DNA of 64,000 nucleotides from an uncultured Clostridia bacterium (GCA_946186245.1 CAMHMN010000001.1:1-64000); one strand, 5' to 3'. Counted from the first letter of the stretch, positions 26,838 through 36,266 are shown. The notes: generated by a model not told the origin, from the letters alone. Made by a program: numbers and translations.

Positions 26838-27704
26838 TTATGAAACAACAGTACCAAAAATGCACCTGTCAATCCCGCCGAAGTCCTTTGCTGCGCGAAT
26901 GTAATGTATGCCGGATTTCCTCATTATTTCCGTCACGCCTTCGCGGATATCATACCCTATCTCAAAAGCGACAAGTCCGCCGTCTCTGACCAGCGGCATC
27001 CAAAGAGAGCAGATCGCGTTGTAAAAAACAAGCCCGTCGATTCCGCCATCCAGTGCCATGCGCGGTTCGCATTGCACCTCCCAGGCAAGTCCTTCAATGT
27101 CGCGGGAAGGAATGTAAGGCGGGTTGGACACAAGGCAGTCGAATTTTTCACGGAATCTGTCACCGGATGGGGGAATCAGCACGTCGCCTTCCACACAGGA
27201 TACGCTGCCTTGACCGAACACTTCGATATTCCTCCGCAGATAGGGGAGAGCATCGGCGGATTTTTCCACACAGACCACCGAAGCGTCCGGAATCCGCCGG
27301 GCGATTGCCAGACCGACGGCCCCGCTTCCGGCGCAGAGGTCGAGAATTCTGGGAGAAGGTCTGCCCGTCAGCCAATGGCAGGCCGATTCCACGAGGGCCA
27401 ATGTGTCCTCGCGAGGAACAAGCACGCCCTCGCCGACAGCCAGTTCCATGCCGTCGAATTCCCAATGCCCCAGAATATATTGCAGCGGCTCCCGCGTTCG
27501 CCGTCTGATGAGTTCGTTGAATTGCTCGAGTTGTCCTTTGTCGGCGGGTTCGGCGCCGTGAATGGCCAGCGTCGTGCGGTTGCCGATGCCGAATGCCCTT
27601 TCAAACAGGCATAACGCATCAAAGGCAGGACTATCCAGCCCTGCCAGTGAAAGTGTATGTTTGCCCTGTTCGTATGCTTCCCTGACCGTGCAGCCTGACA
27701 TCAT
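26838..27704 (-). CDS. prmC: peptide chain release factor N5-glutamine methyltransferase
   Basis: 288 residues. An AdoMet methyltransferase that methylates the GGQ glutamine of release factors. The N-terminal helical domain has RRTREPLQYILGHWEF, then LDLCAGSGAVGLAIA binds AdoMet and NPPYIPS is the catalytic motif. The start at 27704 (ATGATG overlapping the stop of the DUF1385 gene) follows GAAGGAG. It is the last gene of the minus-strand operon that begins with the lipoprotein. Confidence 0.94.
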   Translation of the reverse strand: MMSGCTVREAYEQGKHTLSLAGLDSPAFDALCLFERAFGIGNRTTLAIHGAEPADKGQLEQFNELIRRRTREPLQYILGHWEFDGMELAVGEGVLVPREDTLALVESACHWLTGRPSPRILDLCAGSGAVGLAIARRIPDASVVCVEKSADALPYLRRNIEVFGQGSVSCVEGDVLIPPSGDRFREKFDCLVSNPPYIPSRDIEGLAWEVQCEPRMALDGGIDGLVFYNAICSLWMPLVRDGGLVAFEIGYDIREGVTEIMRKSGIHYIRAAKDFGGIDRCIFGTVVS

Positions 27705-28660
27705 ACGATTTCTCCTTCGGAATCTTCCGGAATGACCGCCTTCATAGCGGCGATGGCACATTCTATCTGATCGTCGCTCGGTTCGAAGGTCGTGATATGC
27801 TGCATCCACATGCCGGGAGCGGAAAGAATTCTGGTGAGAATGTTGTCATGCTTGCCGCAGAAGCGGATGATCTCATAGCCAAAGCCCATGACCAGCGGCA
27901 GGCAGGCCAGACGGATCACCGTACGCAGCCAGATGACGTCGGTCTGAATGCAGAAGCCCACCACAATACCGATGATCAGCATCACAATGAGGAAGCTGGT
28001 ACCGCAGCGGGGATGGAAGCGTCTGAATTTCCGCACGTTTTCCACCGTCAGTTCCTGTTTTGCTTCGTAGCAGAAAATGGTCTTGTGTTCCGCGCCGTGA
28101 TATTCGAAAACCCTGTGCATATCCTTCATGCGCGTGCAGAGGAATATGTAAAGCACGAAGATAACGATCTTGAATATTCCCTCAAAAATGGAGCGATAGA
28201 GAATGTTCCCCTTCAGCACCGGAAAGAGCATGGAAAGCCCGGTGTAGGAGGCTGTTGGCACCACAAAGAAGAGAAGAACGGCCAGCGCCATGCCCAGCAC
28301 CATGGCCAGCGTCATCAGCACGCCGAAGAGTTTTTCGCCGAAAATGTCGTTGAGCTTCTGTTCAAAGGGGGAAAGCTCCTCCTCCTCGTCGGCTTCCCCG
28401 GCGAGCTCAGCCGAGCGCATGAGCGTTTTGGAACCGACGCGCATGGAGTCGAAGAAGGAATACATGCCTCGCAGAAGCGGAATTTTAAAAATCCACGGAC
28501 GTTCGGATGGCAGAGGACATTTGACGTTTTCCACCACAATCTCCCCTTCGGGGCTGCGGACTGCCATGGCGGTGTTTTTTGGACCGCGCATCATAACGCC
28601 CTCAATCAACGCCTGACCGCCGATGGAAGTGTATTTTGTCTTTTTCTTTTGTTTACTCAT
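27701..28660 (-). CDS. DUF1385 family membrane protein (YqhQ-like)
   Basis: 319 residues from MSKQKKKTKYTSIGGQALIEGVMMRGP, which is the family signature. Four or so hydrophobic segments follow (ALAVLLFFVVPTA, IVIFVLYIFLC, FLIVMLIIGIVVGFCI, VIRLACLPLVMGFGY), plus the conserved YHGAEHKTI and RRFHPRCGTSF motifs. Function is unknown. The frame extends further upstream inside the kinase gene, but ATG 28660 matches the family start and overlaps the kinase by 8 bases. DUF1385 next to prmC is common in Firmicutes. Confidence 0.9.
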   Translation of the reverse strand: MSKQKKKTKYTSIGGQALIEGVMMRGPKNTAMAVRSPEGEIVVENVKCPLPSERPWIFKIPLLRGMYSFFDSMRVGSKTLMRSAELAGEADEEEELSPFEQKLNDIFGEKLFGVLMTLAMVLGMALAVLLFFVVPTASYTGLSMLFPVLKGNILYRSIFEGIFKIVIFVLYIFLCTRMKDMHRVFEYHGAEHKTIFCYEAKQELTVENVRKFRRFHPRCGTSFLIVMLIIGIVVGFCIQTDVIWLRTVIRLACLPLVMGFGYEIIRFCGKHDNILTRILSAPGMWMQHITTFEPSDDQIECAIAAMKAVIPEDSEGEIV

Positions 28661-30290
28661 TGTTTGCAACTTCGCTCTCTGTTGAATTTTTTTCCGCAGC
28701 GGCGGAGATCTCGATATTGGTATTCTGCCGTGCGATGGGCAGGATAATGCTGACGTTGGTGCCTTCGCCTTCCACGCTGTCAATGACGAATTCCCCGTTG
28801 TGCTTGCGGATGATCTCGTCGGCAACGGCAAGACCGATGCCGAAACCGCCCTTGGAAGTGTTGGCCTTGTAGAATTTCTGCTTGACCTTGGGCAGCTGAT
28901 CGGCGGGAATGCCGCAGCCGTGATCGCGCACACCGATGGTCAGCATGTCGTTTTCCACCGAGGTGTAGACGTAGATTTCACCGCCTGATTCGCTGTACTT
29001 CATGGCATTGTCGATGACGATGATGATGACCTGCTTGAGCTTGTCGCGGTCCCCCATGACAGGAATGGCCTGTTCCGGCTCGTAGAATGTCAGCCGCTTG
29101 TCTTCCTTGCGGGCCTTGTCGGCGAACATGAATACAACGTCGTCTATTTCGGCGATAATGTCGAGCATCTGGAAATTCATGACCATTCTGCCGCTCTGCA
29201 TGCGGGAGAAATCGAGAAGCTGTTCCACCAGACCGCTCAGGCGTTCGGTTTCGTTGATGATGATGCCCATGCCGCGCTTGATCATGGCCTCGTCCTCGGT
29301 ACCGCACATCAGAACGGTCTCGCTCCAACCCTTGATGGCGGTGAGCGGCGTGCGCAGTTCGTGCGAGACAGAGGAAATGAAGTCGTTTTTGGCGTTTTCA
29401 CTCAACGCCAGCTCGGCTGCCATGGCATTGATGGAATCCATCAGGTCGCCGATTTCGTCGTCATGCTGTTTTTCAAGGCGAATGGAAAAATCGCCGCCGG
29501 CGATGTGTCCGGCAATATTGGTGATGGTCTTGACGGGATTGACGATGGAACGGATGAAGTAAGAGCTGGACAGCGAAATAAAGAGCAGCACGATCATCAT
29601 CACGGCGAAGATGAGAATAATATTGCTCCGCACGGCGCTGTCGGTCGGTTCGAGAGAAACAATCATGCGGATCGCCCGGTACCCCTTGTAGTCCGGAAGC
29701 TCCAGAATATAGGATACGGCGTAGACATGCTCGTTGTTTTCGTTGACGCCGTTCCATGTGCCGTGATCGCCGTTGGAACACGCCTCTTCGTAATCCGGCT
29801 TGGGCTGACCAGCCGGCGGCTCGAATCCGGAGGATGTGACGATGGTTGTTCCTCTGCCGTTGATGAACTGAATTTCCATCTTGTCCTTATCGGAAAAGCC
29901 CTCGACAAAGCTCTGTGCCGAAAGCCGGTAGTCGTTCTCATTCATGGCAGTGTATGAATTGAAGGCGGTCTGCGCAAAATAATCAGAAGTGACCGAAGCT
30001 CTCTGATCCATAATCTGCTTGATGTTGTTGTAGTAGAAGCTGTTGATAAGAGAAACCGAGATGATAAAAATGACAATAATCATGGTTCCAAGCAGCGAAA
30101 AGGTGGTGAACAGCCAGCGCCGGGTAATGCCCTTGCCGCGTACCATCTCTTTGTAGGGCAGGGAGAGATGCCCCATCAACTTTCCGAGCGTCGCAGAGAG
30201 TTTTCCGAGCTTTTGTCTGAAAACAGATTGACTGCTGCCGTCATCGGCTTCGGCCGCTTTTTCGGCGTCGGTTTTCGTAAGTTCCTCCAA
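28653..30290 (-). CDS. two-component sensor histidine kinase
   Basis: 545 residues with a TTG start preceded by AAAGGGGTGA. A cytoplasmic N-terminal stretch of about 55 residues comes before TM1 (58-86), then an extracytoplasmic sensor of about 135 residues, TM2 (222-246), HAMP (247-300), and HisKA with His310 in SSVSHELRTPL. HATPase boxes are DNAMKYS, GVRDHGCGIP and FGIGLAVADEII. It pairs with the OmpR-type regulator gene 131 bases upstream and overlaps the DUF1385 gene. The signal is unknown. Confidence 0.93.
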   Translation of the reverse strand: MEELTKTDAEKAAEADDGSSQSVFRQKLGKLSATLGKLMGHLSLPYKEMVRGKGITRRWLFTTFSLLGTMIIVIFIISVSLINSFYYNNIKQIMDQRASVTSDYFAQTAFNSYTAMNENDYRLSAQSFVEGFSDKDKMEIQFINGRGTTIVTSSGFEPPAGQPKPDYEEACSNGDHGTWNGVNENNEHVYAVSYILELPDYKGYRAIRMIVSLEPTDSAVRSNIILIFAVMMIVLLFISLSSSYFIRSIVNPVKTITNIAGHIAGGDFSIRLEKQHDDEIGDLMDSINAMAAELALSENAKNDFISSVSHELRTPLTAIKGWSETVLMCGTEDEAMIKRGMGIIINETERLSGLVEQLLDFSRMQSGRMVMNFQMLDIIAEIDDVVFMFADKARKEDKRLTFYEPEQAIPVMGDRDKLKQVIIIVIDNAMKYSESGGEIYVYTSVENDMLTIGVRDHGCGIPADQLPKVKQKFYKANTSKGGFGIGLAVADEIIRKHNGEFVIDSVEGEGTNVSIILPIARQNTNIEISAAAEKNSTESEVANNE

Positions 30291-30400
30291 TCAATATCAC
30301 CCCTTTCAGTAAGGTAGAAGGTTGAAGGCAGGAACGCCGGTATTACAAAAAAATGCAGCGCACAGGGCTCCTTCATTCTTCACTGTTCTTTATTCTTTAA

Positions 30401-30419
30401 GCGCAAGCTAAGCTTGCGC
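30401..30419. repeat. 19-base palindrome between regulator and kinase genes
   Basis: GCGCAAGCT-A-AGCTTGCGC, a perfect inverted repeat 2 bases past the response-regulator stop and 111 bases before the kinase start. In RNA it would form a strong hairpin, but there is no T run on the minus strand, so it may protect or attenuate rather than terminate. It shares GCGCAAGC with the start of the dispersed repeats. Confidence 0.6.
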
Positions 30420-30421
30420 GC

Positions 30422-31120
30422 TCACGCTTCCCACTTGTAGCCGAGACCCCATACAGTGACGATGTGACGGGGGGAGGAGGGTTTTTCTTCTATCTTCATA
30501 CGAAGGCGGCGGATATTGACGTCCACGATTTTTTCTTCACCGAAGAAGCCGTCGCCCCAGACGTGCTTGAGAATGTCGTCGCGGCTGAGGGCGGTGCGGG
30601 GGTTGGAGAAGAAGTATTCCATGATCTGGAATTCCACCTGTGTCAGCTCCACCAGTTCTCCGCTTTTGCTGAGAGTGCGGTTGCGGAGGTTGAGAACAAA
30701 ATCGCCGGAGCGCAGTTCTTCGCGGAAGGAGCTGCTGCTGGTTTCGCTGAGGGCAACACGGCGGTGAAGCGCGTCGACTCTGGCCATCAGCTCGCTGGGA
30801 CTGAAGGGCTTGGTTATGTAATCGTCGGCGCCGTTCATCAGACCGTTGACTTTGTCCATCTCCTGCGATTTGGCGGTGAGCATGATTATGCCGAGATTGC
30901 TGTTCCGGCGGCGAAGCTCACGGCATACCGAAATGCCGTCCATGCCGGGCATCATGACGTCCAGCAGGGCGATGTCAAAATCTCCGTTGGCGCTGTCATA
31001 AGCGGCAACGGCGTCGCTGCCGTTGGCTACATCGTACACGTCGTATCCCGAACGTCTGAGGTTGATCACCACAAATTCTCTGATAGCGTCCTCGTCTTCT
31101 GCAACAAGTATTTTTTTCAA
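30422..31120 (-). CDS. OmpR-family response regulator
   Basis: 232 residues. The receiver domain has the acidic pocket EDED, phosphoacceptor Asp54 in LLDVMMPGMDG, and Lys in ITKPFSPSEL. The C-terminal winged helix contains ELTQVEFQIMEYFFSNPRTALSRDDIL and VDVNIRRLRMKIEE. It should be phosphorylated by the kinase encoded downstream and bind DNA as a dimer. The gene starts 38 bases after the lipoprotein gene, so all three are probably in one transcript. Confidence 0.95.
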   Translation of the reverse strand: MKKILVAEDEDAIREFVVINLRRSGYDVYDVANGSDAVAAYDSANGDFDIALLDVMMPGMDGISVCRELRRRNSNLGIIMLTAKSQEMDKVNGLMNGADDYITKPFSPSELMARVDALHRRVALSETSSSSFREELRSGDFVLNLRNRTLSKSGELVELTQVEFQIMEYFFSNPRTALSRDDILKHVWGDGFFGEEKIVDVNIRRLRMKIEEKPSSPRHIVTVWGLGYKWEA

Positions 31121-31158
31121 TTGAAATCTTCCCTTCTCAAAAATAATTTAAATCAATG

Positions 31159-32535
31159 TCAAATCAATGAAAAAGCCGCTTTGATCGTTTTCTGATCCAC
31201 AATATTCTGTTCGCTGGACAGCATAGCGGCGCAGACCGTTTCGTCGGTGGTATGGAGAATCACAGCGTAATTCGGGTCATGCTTGTCATTGTCCCATTCC
31301 TTGTGCGTGAATACCTTAATGCGGAAAAGCTCCTCACTGAAAGCAAAGCGGTCTTTTTGGTACCGGTAGAAATAGAGAATCCGGTTTTTCTCATCCAGAC
31401 GGCAGGTGACCTTGTTGTCCCAAGCCGACTGCCAGGTGATGCTGTATCCCTCCGAAAGATTGATGATGTTTTTCTTTTTGTTGAGGAAGGAATAGCCGTC
31501 CGCACCGAAATCGGCGTTATACCACATGGTCATATACATGGGATTTTCTGAAGTATGATCATACCCCGGCAAAAGCTTTGTCACAGGAATGTCCATCACG
31601 CCGTCGGAATCTATGTCGCGAGAAGTGATATTGACATTGCGTACGGTGGCAAGCACCGTCTGTTCCTCCGCATTGTAGAACGGCGCTTCCAGATCGCCGG
31701 TCTGGCTGTTCCAGTAAACATACTCGGTGATCATGGTGGAATTATCCTTGTATCCGTCAAGTACCACGCCGTATATTTTGTCGTCAGTCAGTTTTGCAAC
31801 CTTGGCGTCGGCGTAATTGAGCACATGTCCGTCGAGGGGGGCGGTGTCCGTCACACTCATTGTATAGGCGTTTTCCACACCCTTGTGACACTCAATGAGC
31901 TTGGCGGTAGCCGTCACGTCGGAAAGATTAATATAGGAAGCAATGATTTCTTCAGATCCGTCGTTGTCAAAATCATACAGCTGCATGTCGGTGTAGGCAA
32001 CGGAAATATTGGCAGCTTTTGACTCGGAATATTCTTTCACGTCAATGGTCATCAACGCGTTGTCCTGCAGGCTGTAAGCCGAGATAATATTGAGTCCGCT
32101 GCTGTAAATCGTCCAGCCCACAATGATCTCATTGACGCCGTCACAATTGACGTCACCGAACAGCACGCGATCGATTTCGCCGCCTTCGCCTTCTTTTTTG
32201 GATACGAACTTCCACTTTCCTCCCGATTGCGTGAGCACGGCAAGCGAAATGGGTTTTGTTTCATCCTGGCGGTAAAACACCAGCGCGTCGTTTTTATCGT
32301 CTCCTGTAAGATCCGCGCGGAGAATGGCGGAACGGTAGTTGCCGCTTTTTGGGTATTTCAGAGTGAAGCTGCCCAGGCTGCGGGTCAGCTCCTCCTGGAT
32401 ATTTTTTTCTTCACCGGCGGGATAGGGCGGACGCATCAGCTGGCGGTCGCCGCCGAAAAACTGCGCGTCGCAGCCGCAGAGACACATCACCGTCAGCAGC
32501 GCGGCAGTTATTTTTGCCAAAACGGGAATACGCAT
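31159..32535 (-). CDS. lipoprotein with FG-GAP/VCBS-like repeats
   Basis: 458 residues. The start at 32535 (MRIPVLAKITAALL) is chosen for its GGAGG site and because it gives a clean lipoprotein signal peptide ending at the lipobox cysteine in VMCLCGC. The body has repeated calcium-loop-like motifs (DLTGDDKNDALVF, DVNCDGVNEIIVG, DFDNDGSEEIIAS, DIDSDGVMDIPV), suggesting a beta-propeller anchored outside the membrane. The binding target is unknown. As first gene of the two-component operon it could be a sensing accessory (inference). Confidence 0.85.
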   Translation of the reverse strand: MRIPVLAKITAALLTVMCLCGCDAQFFGGDRQLMRPPYPAGEEKNIQEELTRSLGSFTLKYPKSGNYRSAILRADLTGDDKNDALVFYRQDETKPISLAVLTQSGGKWKFVSKKEGEGGEIDRVLFGDVNCDGVNEIIVGWTIYSSGLNIISAYSLQDNALMTIDVKEYSESKAANISVAYTDMQLYDFDNDGSEEIIASYINLSDVTATAKLIECHKGVENAYTMSVTDTAPLDGHVLNYADAKVAKLTDDKIYGVVLDGYKDNSTMITEYVYWNSQTGDLEAPFYNAEEQTVLATVRNVNITSRDIDSDGVMDIPVTKLLPGYDHTSENPMYMTMWYNADFGADGYSFLNKKKNIINLSEGYSITWQSAWDNKVTCRLDEKNRILYFYRYQKDRFAFSEELFRIKVFTHKEWDNDKHDPNYAVILHTTDETVCAAMLSSEQNIVDQKTIKAAFSLI

Positions 32536-32674
32536 GATACAACATACCTCCGTGATTATCATCGCAGCTAAAAAATACGTATCATTATAATAATAACACA
32601 TAATAAAGGAAATTTCCATACCAACTCGTTAATTTTTTTACAAAGTTATCCGTTTTTTTTAGGGTGAAAAAAAC

Positions 32675-32713
32675 ACCCGTTTCCGGAATCGGCGTCTTGA
32701 TCCGGAAACGGGT
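32675..32713 (-). terminator. terminator of purine permease gene
   Basis: A 12-bp stem ACCCGTTTCCGG/CCGGAAACGGGT followed on the minus strand by GTTTTTTTC, 15 bases beyond the stop codon. Confidence 0.85.
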
Positions 32714-32727
32714 AATCTGGAAACAAA

Positions 32728-34098
32728 TCAGAGGAAGAAGTAATGCAGACCGAAGAGGAACGCAATAATAAATTCAATCGGTTTAATGGCTTTCAGTTTA
32801 AAAATGCAGATATTGACGACAATGTGCATTATAATGCCGATGGCAATACCGTCGATGATCGAGGATGTGAGCGGGATCAACGTAATGGTGAGCAGCGCCG
32901 GAACGCCTTCGCCAATGTCGGAGCAGTCGATTTCCTTGACAGCGCCGAGCATTGTAAATCCTATGTAGACCATGACGCAGGCGGTCAGAGTGGCGGGAAT
33001 ATATGTGACAACAGGCTCAAAGAATGCCGCGAGCAGGAACAGAATTCCAGCCGTCACCGCAGTGAGACCGGATTTTCCCTGCGCGCATATGCCGGCGGTG
33101 GATTCGGGCGCCACAGCTACCATCGGACAGCCGAAGAGTGTGCCGATGACGGAAGCGACGGAATTGGAGGCGATGGTGTTCTTGAGACCGCCGAAATTGC
33201 CATGCTCATCAAACTTGCCGTGATTCTTTGCCATTGCGTAAACCACACCGGCGGATTCGGTGGCGTTGAACATAGTGCAGACCAGTATGGTAATGATAAG
33301 GGTGAGAATCAGTTTCACGTCAGGCTTCATGCCGGAAAACAGTCCGCCCATGCCCTTTGTCAGATTGATCAGAAAACCCTGTTTGTACCATGTGCCGAAG
33401 TTGCCGTTGATCTCATTGAATCCGGGCTTGAAAAGGGAAAAATTGACCAATCCAAAGAATTTGCCGCCACCGTAATAAAGCGCGCCGGAGGCAAGAATAC
33501 CGAGCAGAGGAGGAAACGGCATTCCGATTCTCTTGAAAAAGCCGATAAAGACAAGGCCCGCAAACATGATCAGAATAGCAAAAGAATCCTCATTGATGAC
33601 GGACATCTCGGCAAATTTCCAGTTTCCGCCCTCTCCGGTAATCAGAAATCCGGAATTCTTCAGGCCGATCATGGCGATGTAAAGTCCCAGACCGGCAGAA
33701 ATTCCGTTTTTCATGCTCCCCGACAGTGCGGAAAAGATCATATTGCCCAGCCCGCCCAGCGAGAGCGCCACATAGATCAGCCCGGCAAAAAACGCAATGG
33801 CCAGCGCTTCGGCGTAGTCGTATTTCAATTCGGTCATGAGCATGGCGGTAAAATAAGCCGACAGACCAATGCTGGGACCGATGACAAAGGGCTGTTTGGC
33901 CCATACTCCCATCAGAATACAGCCGATGAAACACGTAATGCACATGCTGATATAAATGGTAGACTTGGCTGCACCGTGTCCTCCGATCATATCGGGACAT
34001 TGTACCAGCAGATAGCTCATGGTGACAAACGATGTGACACCGGCGAGTATTTCGCTGACAAGATTGGTGTTGTTGCCCTGCAGGTCAAAAACTTTCAT
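32728..34098 (-). CDS. NCS2/AzgA-family purine permease
   Basis: A 456-residue membrane protein with about 13 helices. EILAGVTSFVTMSYLLVQCPDM is the AzgA start, FVIGPSIGLSAYFT follows, MFNATESAGVVYAMA and GCPMVAVAPESTAGICAQGKSGLTAV match the substrate-site helices. These proton symporters take up hypoxanthine, guanine or adenine; which one is not readable here. It is monocistronic with its own promoter and terminator, and I find no purine riboswitch in the short leader. Confidence 0.93.
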   Translation of the reverse strand: MKVFDLQGNNTNLVSEILAGVTSFVTMSYLLVQCPDMIGGHGAAKSTIYISMCITCFIGCILMGVWAKQPFVIGPSIGLSAYFTAMLMTELKYDYAEALAIAFFAGLIYVALSLGGLGNMIFSALSGSMKNGISAGLGLYIAMIGLKNSGFLITGEGGNWKFAEMSVINEDSFAILIMFAGLVFIGFFKRIGMPFPPLLGILASGALYYGGGKFFGLVNFSLFKPGFNEINGNFGTWYKQGFLINLTKGMGGLFSGMKPDVKLILTLIITILVCTMFNATESAGVVYAMAKNHGKFDEHGNFGGLKNTIASNSVASVIGTLFGCPMVAVAPESTAGICAQGKSGLTAVTAGILFLLAAFFEPVVTYIPATLTACVMVYIGFTMLGAVKEIDCSDIGEGVPALLTITLIPLTSSIIDGIAIGIIMHIVVNICIFKLKAIKPIEFIIAFLFGLHYFFL

Positions 34099-34179
34099 TC
34101 TGAAATCCTTCCTTTTGGTTTTGGGTTGATAAATGGCACGAAGATGATTGTTTTCAACAGCAATCGCTCGTCTATTGTT

Positions 34180-34208
34180 ATTATATAATAAGTAAACGGG
34201 AAAATCAA
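34180..34208 (-). promoter_or_regulatory. promoter of purine permease gene
   Basis: Minus-strand TTGATT (34203-34208) and TATAAT (34180-34185), 17-base spacer. Confidence 0.65.
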
Positions 34209-34287
34209 CAGATTTTTTTGTCAGATTTATGATAAGACATCGGGTCGATTTTTTCCTGCTGGGAGGTAAAGATTTGTAAAAAATCTA

Positions 34288-34317
34288 TTGAAAATCAAAT
34301 CCTGTATGTGATATAAT
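34288..34317 (+). promoter_or_regulatory. sufC-sufB promoter
   Basis: TTGAAA (34288-34293) and TATAAT (34312-34317), 18-base spacer, 37 bases before the sufC start. Confidence 0.65.
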
Positions 34318-34354
34318 AAAAGACAAACTATTGACAAAAGGAAGATACAATTAA

Positions 34355-35065
34355 ATGCTTGAAATCAAACATCTGTCTTATGTCACCCCGGAGGGCAAGA
34401 CAATACTGGACGACATCAATCTGAAGGTAGATCAGAGATTTGTCGCCATTACCGGGCCGAACGGCAGCGGCAAGTCTACGCTTGCCAAGACCATCGCCGG
34501 CATTATCACTCCCACGGAGGGCAGGATTCTTCTCGACGGGGAGGATATCACCGGCATGTCTATCACCGAACGAGCCAAAAACGGCGTGAGCTTTGCCTTC
34601 CAGCAGCCGGTTCGTTTCAAGGGAATTACCGTCAGCGACATCATCTCCATAGCCGCGGGACGCGAGCTTTCGCTGGATGACGCCTGCGAATACCTCTCGG
34701 AAGTGGGACTCTGCGCGAGGGACTACATTCATCGCGAGATCAACGAGTCACTCTCCGGCGGCGAGCTCAAGCGTATAGAAATCGCCACGGCCTTCGCACG
34801 TTCCACCAAGCTGACGCTGTTTGACGAGCCTGAGGCGGGCATCGACCTGTGGAGCTTCCAGAGCCTCATCAAGGTATTTGAAAGAATGTACGAAAAGATG
34901 GGCGGCACCATCATGATCATTTCCCATCAGGAACGCATACTGTCCTTTGCCGAGCAGATCATTCTGCTTTCGGGAGGCAGGATTGAAGCGGTCGGCGGCA
35001 AGGATGAAATCATGCCCATGCTGATGGAAGGCGATCTCAAATACGAATGTGCGAGGAGGGCGTGA
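34355..35065 (+). CDS. sufC: Fe-S cluster assembly ATPase SufC
   Basis: A 236-residue soluble ABC ATPase. Walker A GPNGSGKST, Q-loop FAFQQPVRFKGI, signature SLSGGELKRIEIA, Walker B LTLFDEPEAGIDLWS and switch histidine SHQER are present. The AGIDLWS end of Walker B and the absence of membrane partners point to SufC rather than a transporter. It partners the SufB-type scaffold encoded 4 bases downstream. No sufS, sufU or sufD is adjacent. Confidence 0.9.
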   Translation: MLEIKHLSYVTPEGKTILDDINLKVDQRFVAITGPNGSGKSTLAKTIAGIITPTEGRILLDGEDITGMSITERAKNGVSFAFQQPVRFKGITVSDIISIAAGRELSLDDACEYLSEVGLCARDYIHREINESLSGGELKRIEIATAFARSTKLTLFDEPEAGIDLWSFQSLIKVFERMYEKMGGTIMIISHQERILSFAEQIILLSGGRIEAVGGKDEIMPMLMEGDLKYECARRA

Positions 35066-35069
35066 TCGG

Positions 35070-36005
35070 ATGAACGGATTGAATATCAGCAGCGACAAGC
35101 TGGACATGCTGGGCAAGATCAGCGTCATGGCGGAAAATCTCACCGGCGCTTTCAGTCTGCGAGTGGACGGAAGCCCCTATGCCAAGGGATCCAGCGCCAA
35201 TGTCACGATTTCGGCCAAGAAGGATCTGCCCGGCATCGATATCAGGGTCAAGGACGGCACCGTAGGCGAGAAGATACACATTCCGGTGATTCTCACCCAG
35301 AGCGGCATCAAGGATTTGGTGTACAACGATTTTTACATCGGCGAAAACTGCGACATTGAAATAGTCGCCGGCTGCGGCATTCACAACCACGGCCACGAAG
35401 ACAGTGCTCACGACGGCATACACTCCTTCCACATCGGCAGGAATTCCCGCGTCTTCTATTCCGAGAAGCACTACGGCGAAAATTCGCCCGAAAGCGGCAA
35501 GAATATCATGAATCCCACCACCATTATCGACATAGCCGAAGGAGGTTATATGGAGATGGACACGGTGCAGATTCAGGGTGTGGACAATACCATCCGCACC
35601 ACCAAGGGCAAGCTGGGAGACAACGCCACCCTGAAGATTACCGAGAGAATCATGACCGACGGCGACCAGTACGCCGAAACACGGTTCGAAGTGGATCTTG
35701 ACGGCGAGGACTCCGGCACCCACGTCATTTCCCGATCGGTTGCGAGGGATAACAGCAAGCAGCTTTATATCTCCAATGTCAACGGCAACCGCAAATGCTC
35801 CGGCCATACCGAATGCGACGCGATCATCATGGACAACGCGTCGGTCAGCGCGGTGCCGAAGATCAGCGCGAATTCCACCGACGCGTCGCTCATTCACGAG
35901 GCTGCCATCGGCAAGATCGCGGGCGAACAGCTGATCAAGCTGATGACGCTGGGACTCACTGAGAAGGAAGCGGAGGATAAAATAATCAACGGATTTATCA
36001 GCTGA
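35070..36005 (+). CDS. sufB: SufB/SufD-type Fe-S scaffold protein, short form
   Basis: 311 residues against about 465 for classical SufB. It keeps the beta-helix core: IHIPVILTQSGIKDLVYNDFYIGENCDIEIVAGCGIHNHG, RVFYSEKHYGEN and ISRSVARDNSKQLYISNVNG, ending with the conserved HEAAIGKIAGEQLIKLMTLGLTEKEAEDKIINGFI. Start 35070 has GAGGAGGG just before it. This is the minimal SufC-SufB arrangement of archaea and deep-branching Clostridia. The sulfur donor must come from elsewhere, possibly cysteine metabolism. Confidence 0.88.
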   Translation: MNGLNISSDKLDMLGKISVMAENLTGAFSLRVDGSPYAKGSSANVTISAKKDLPGIDIRVKDGTVGEKIHIPVILTQSGIKDLVYNDFYIGENCDIEIVAGCGIHNHGHEDSAHDGIHSFHIGRNSRVFYSEKHYGENSPESGKNIMNPTTIIDIAEGGYMEMDTVQIQGVDNTIRTTKGKLGDNATLKITERIMTDGDQYAETRFEVDLDGEDSGTHVISRSVARDNSKQLYISNVNGNRKCSGHTECDAIIMDNASVSAVPKISANSTDASLIHEAAIGKIAGEQLIKLMTLGLTEKEAEDKIINGFIS

Positions 36006-36034
36006 CAATGAGAATAATCTGTGATTAATGTGCA

Positions 36035-36062
36035 TTGACATCCACAGCGAAACATGTATAAT
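36035..36062 (+). promoter_or_regulatory. metK promoter
   Basis: Consensus TTGACA (36035-36040) and TATAAT (36057-36062), 16-base spacer. The expected start site, about 36069, is the first base of the MITE inserted downstream. Confidence 0.75.
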
Positions 36063-36068
36063 AATTAA

Positions 36069-36250
36069 GAGCCTATTCAGTATCTCCGCGTGTGCGTACG
36101 GCGTAGTCAGATTTTTCGCCGGATGAAGCTAAAACCGCAGGCAATACTTTGTGTATTAACTAGCGAAACATTCGTTTCGCTTGGATTATTGGCAAAATAT
36201 GGCGGAAAAGATGCAAGCAGGACGCGCGTGAAGAGATACTGAACAGGCTC
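36069..36250. mobile_element. MITE, copy 2 (182 bp), inserted between metK promoter and SAM riboswitch
   Basis: Same element as at 7.2 kb, in reverse orientation and the same length. Ends GAGCCTATTCAGTATCTC and GAGATACTGAACAGGCTC (17 of 18 matched), with TAA duplications at 36066-36068 and 36251-36253. It starts 7 bases after the metK -10 box and ends 17 bases before the riboswitch P1 region. Confidence 0.9.
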
Positions 36251-36266
36251 TAAGAAAGAATAACAA

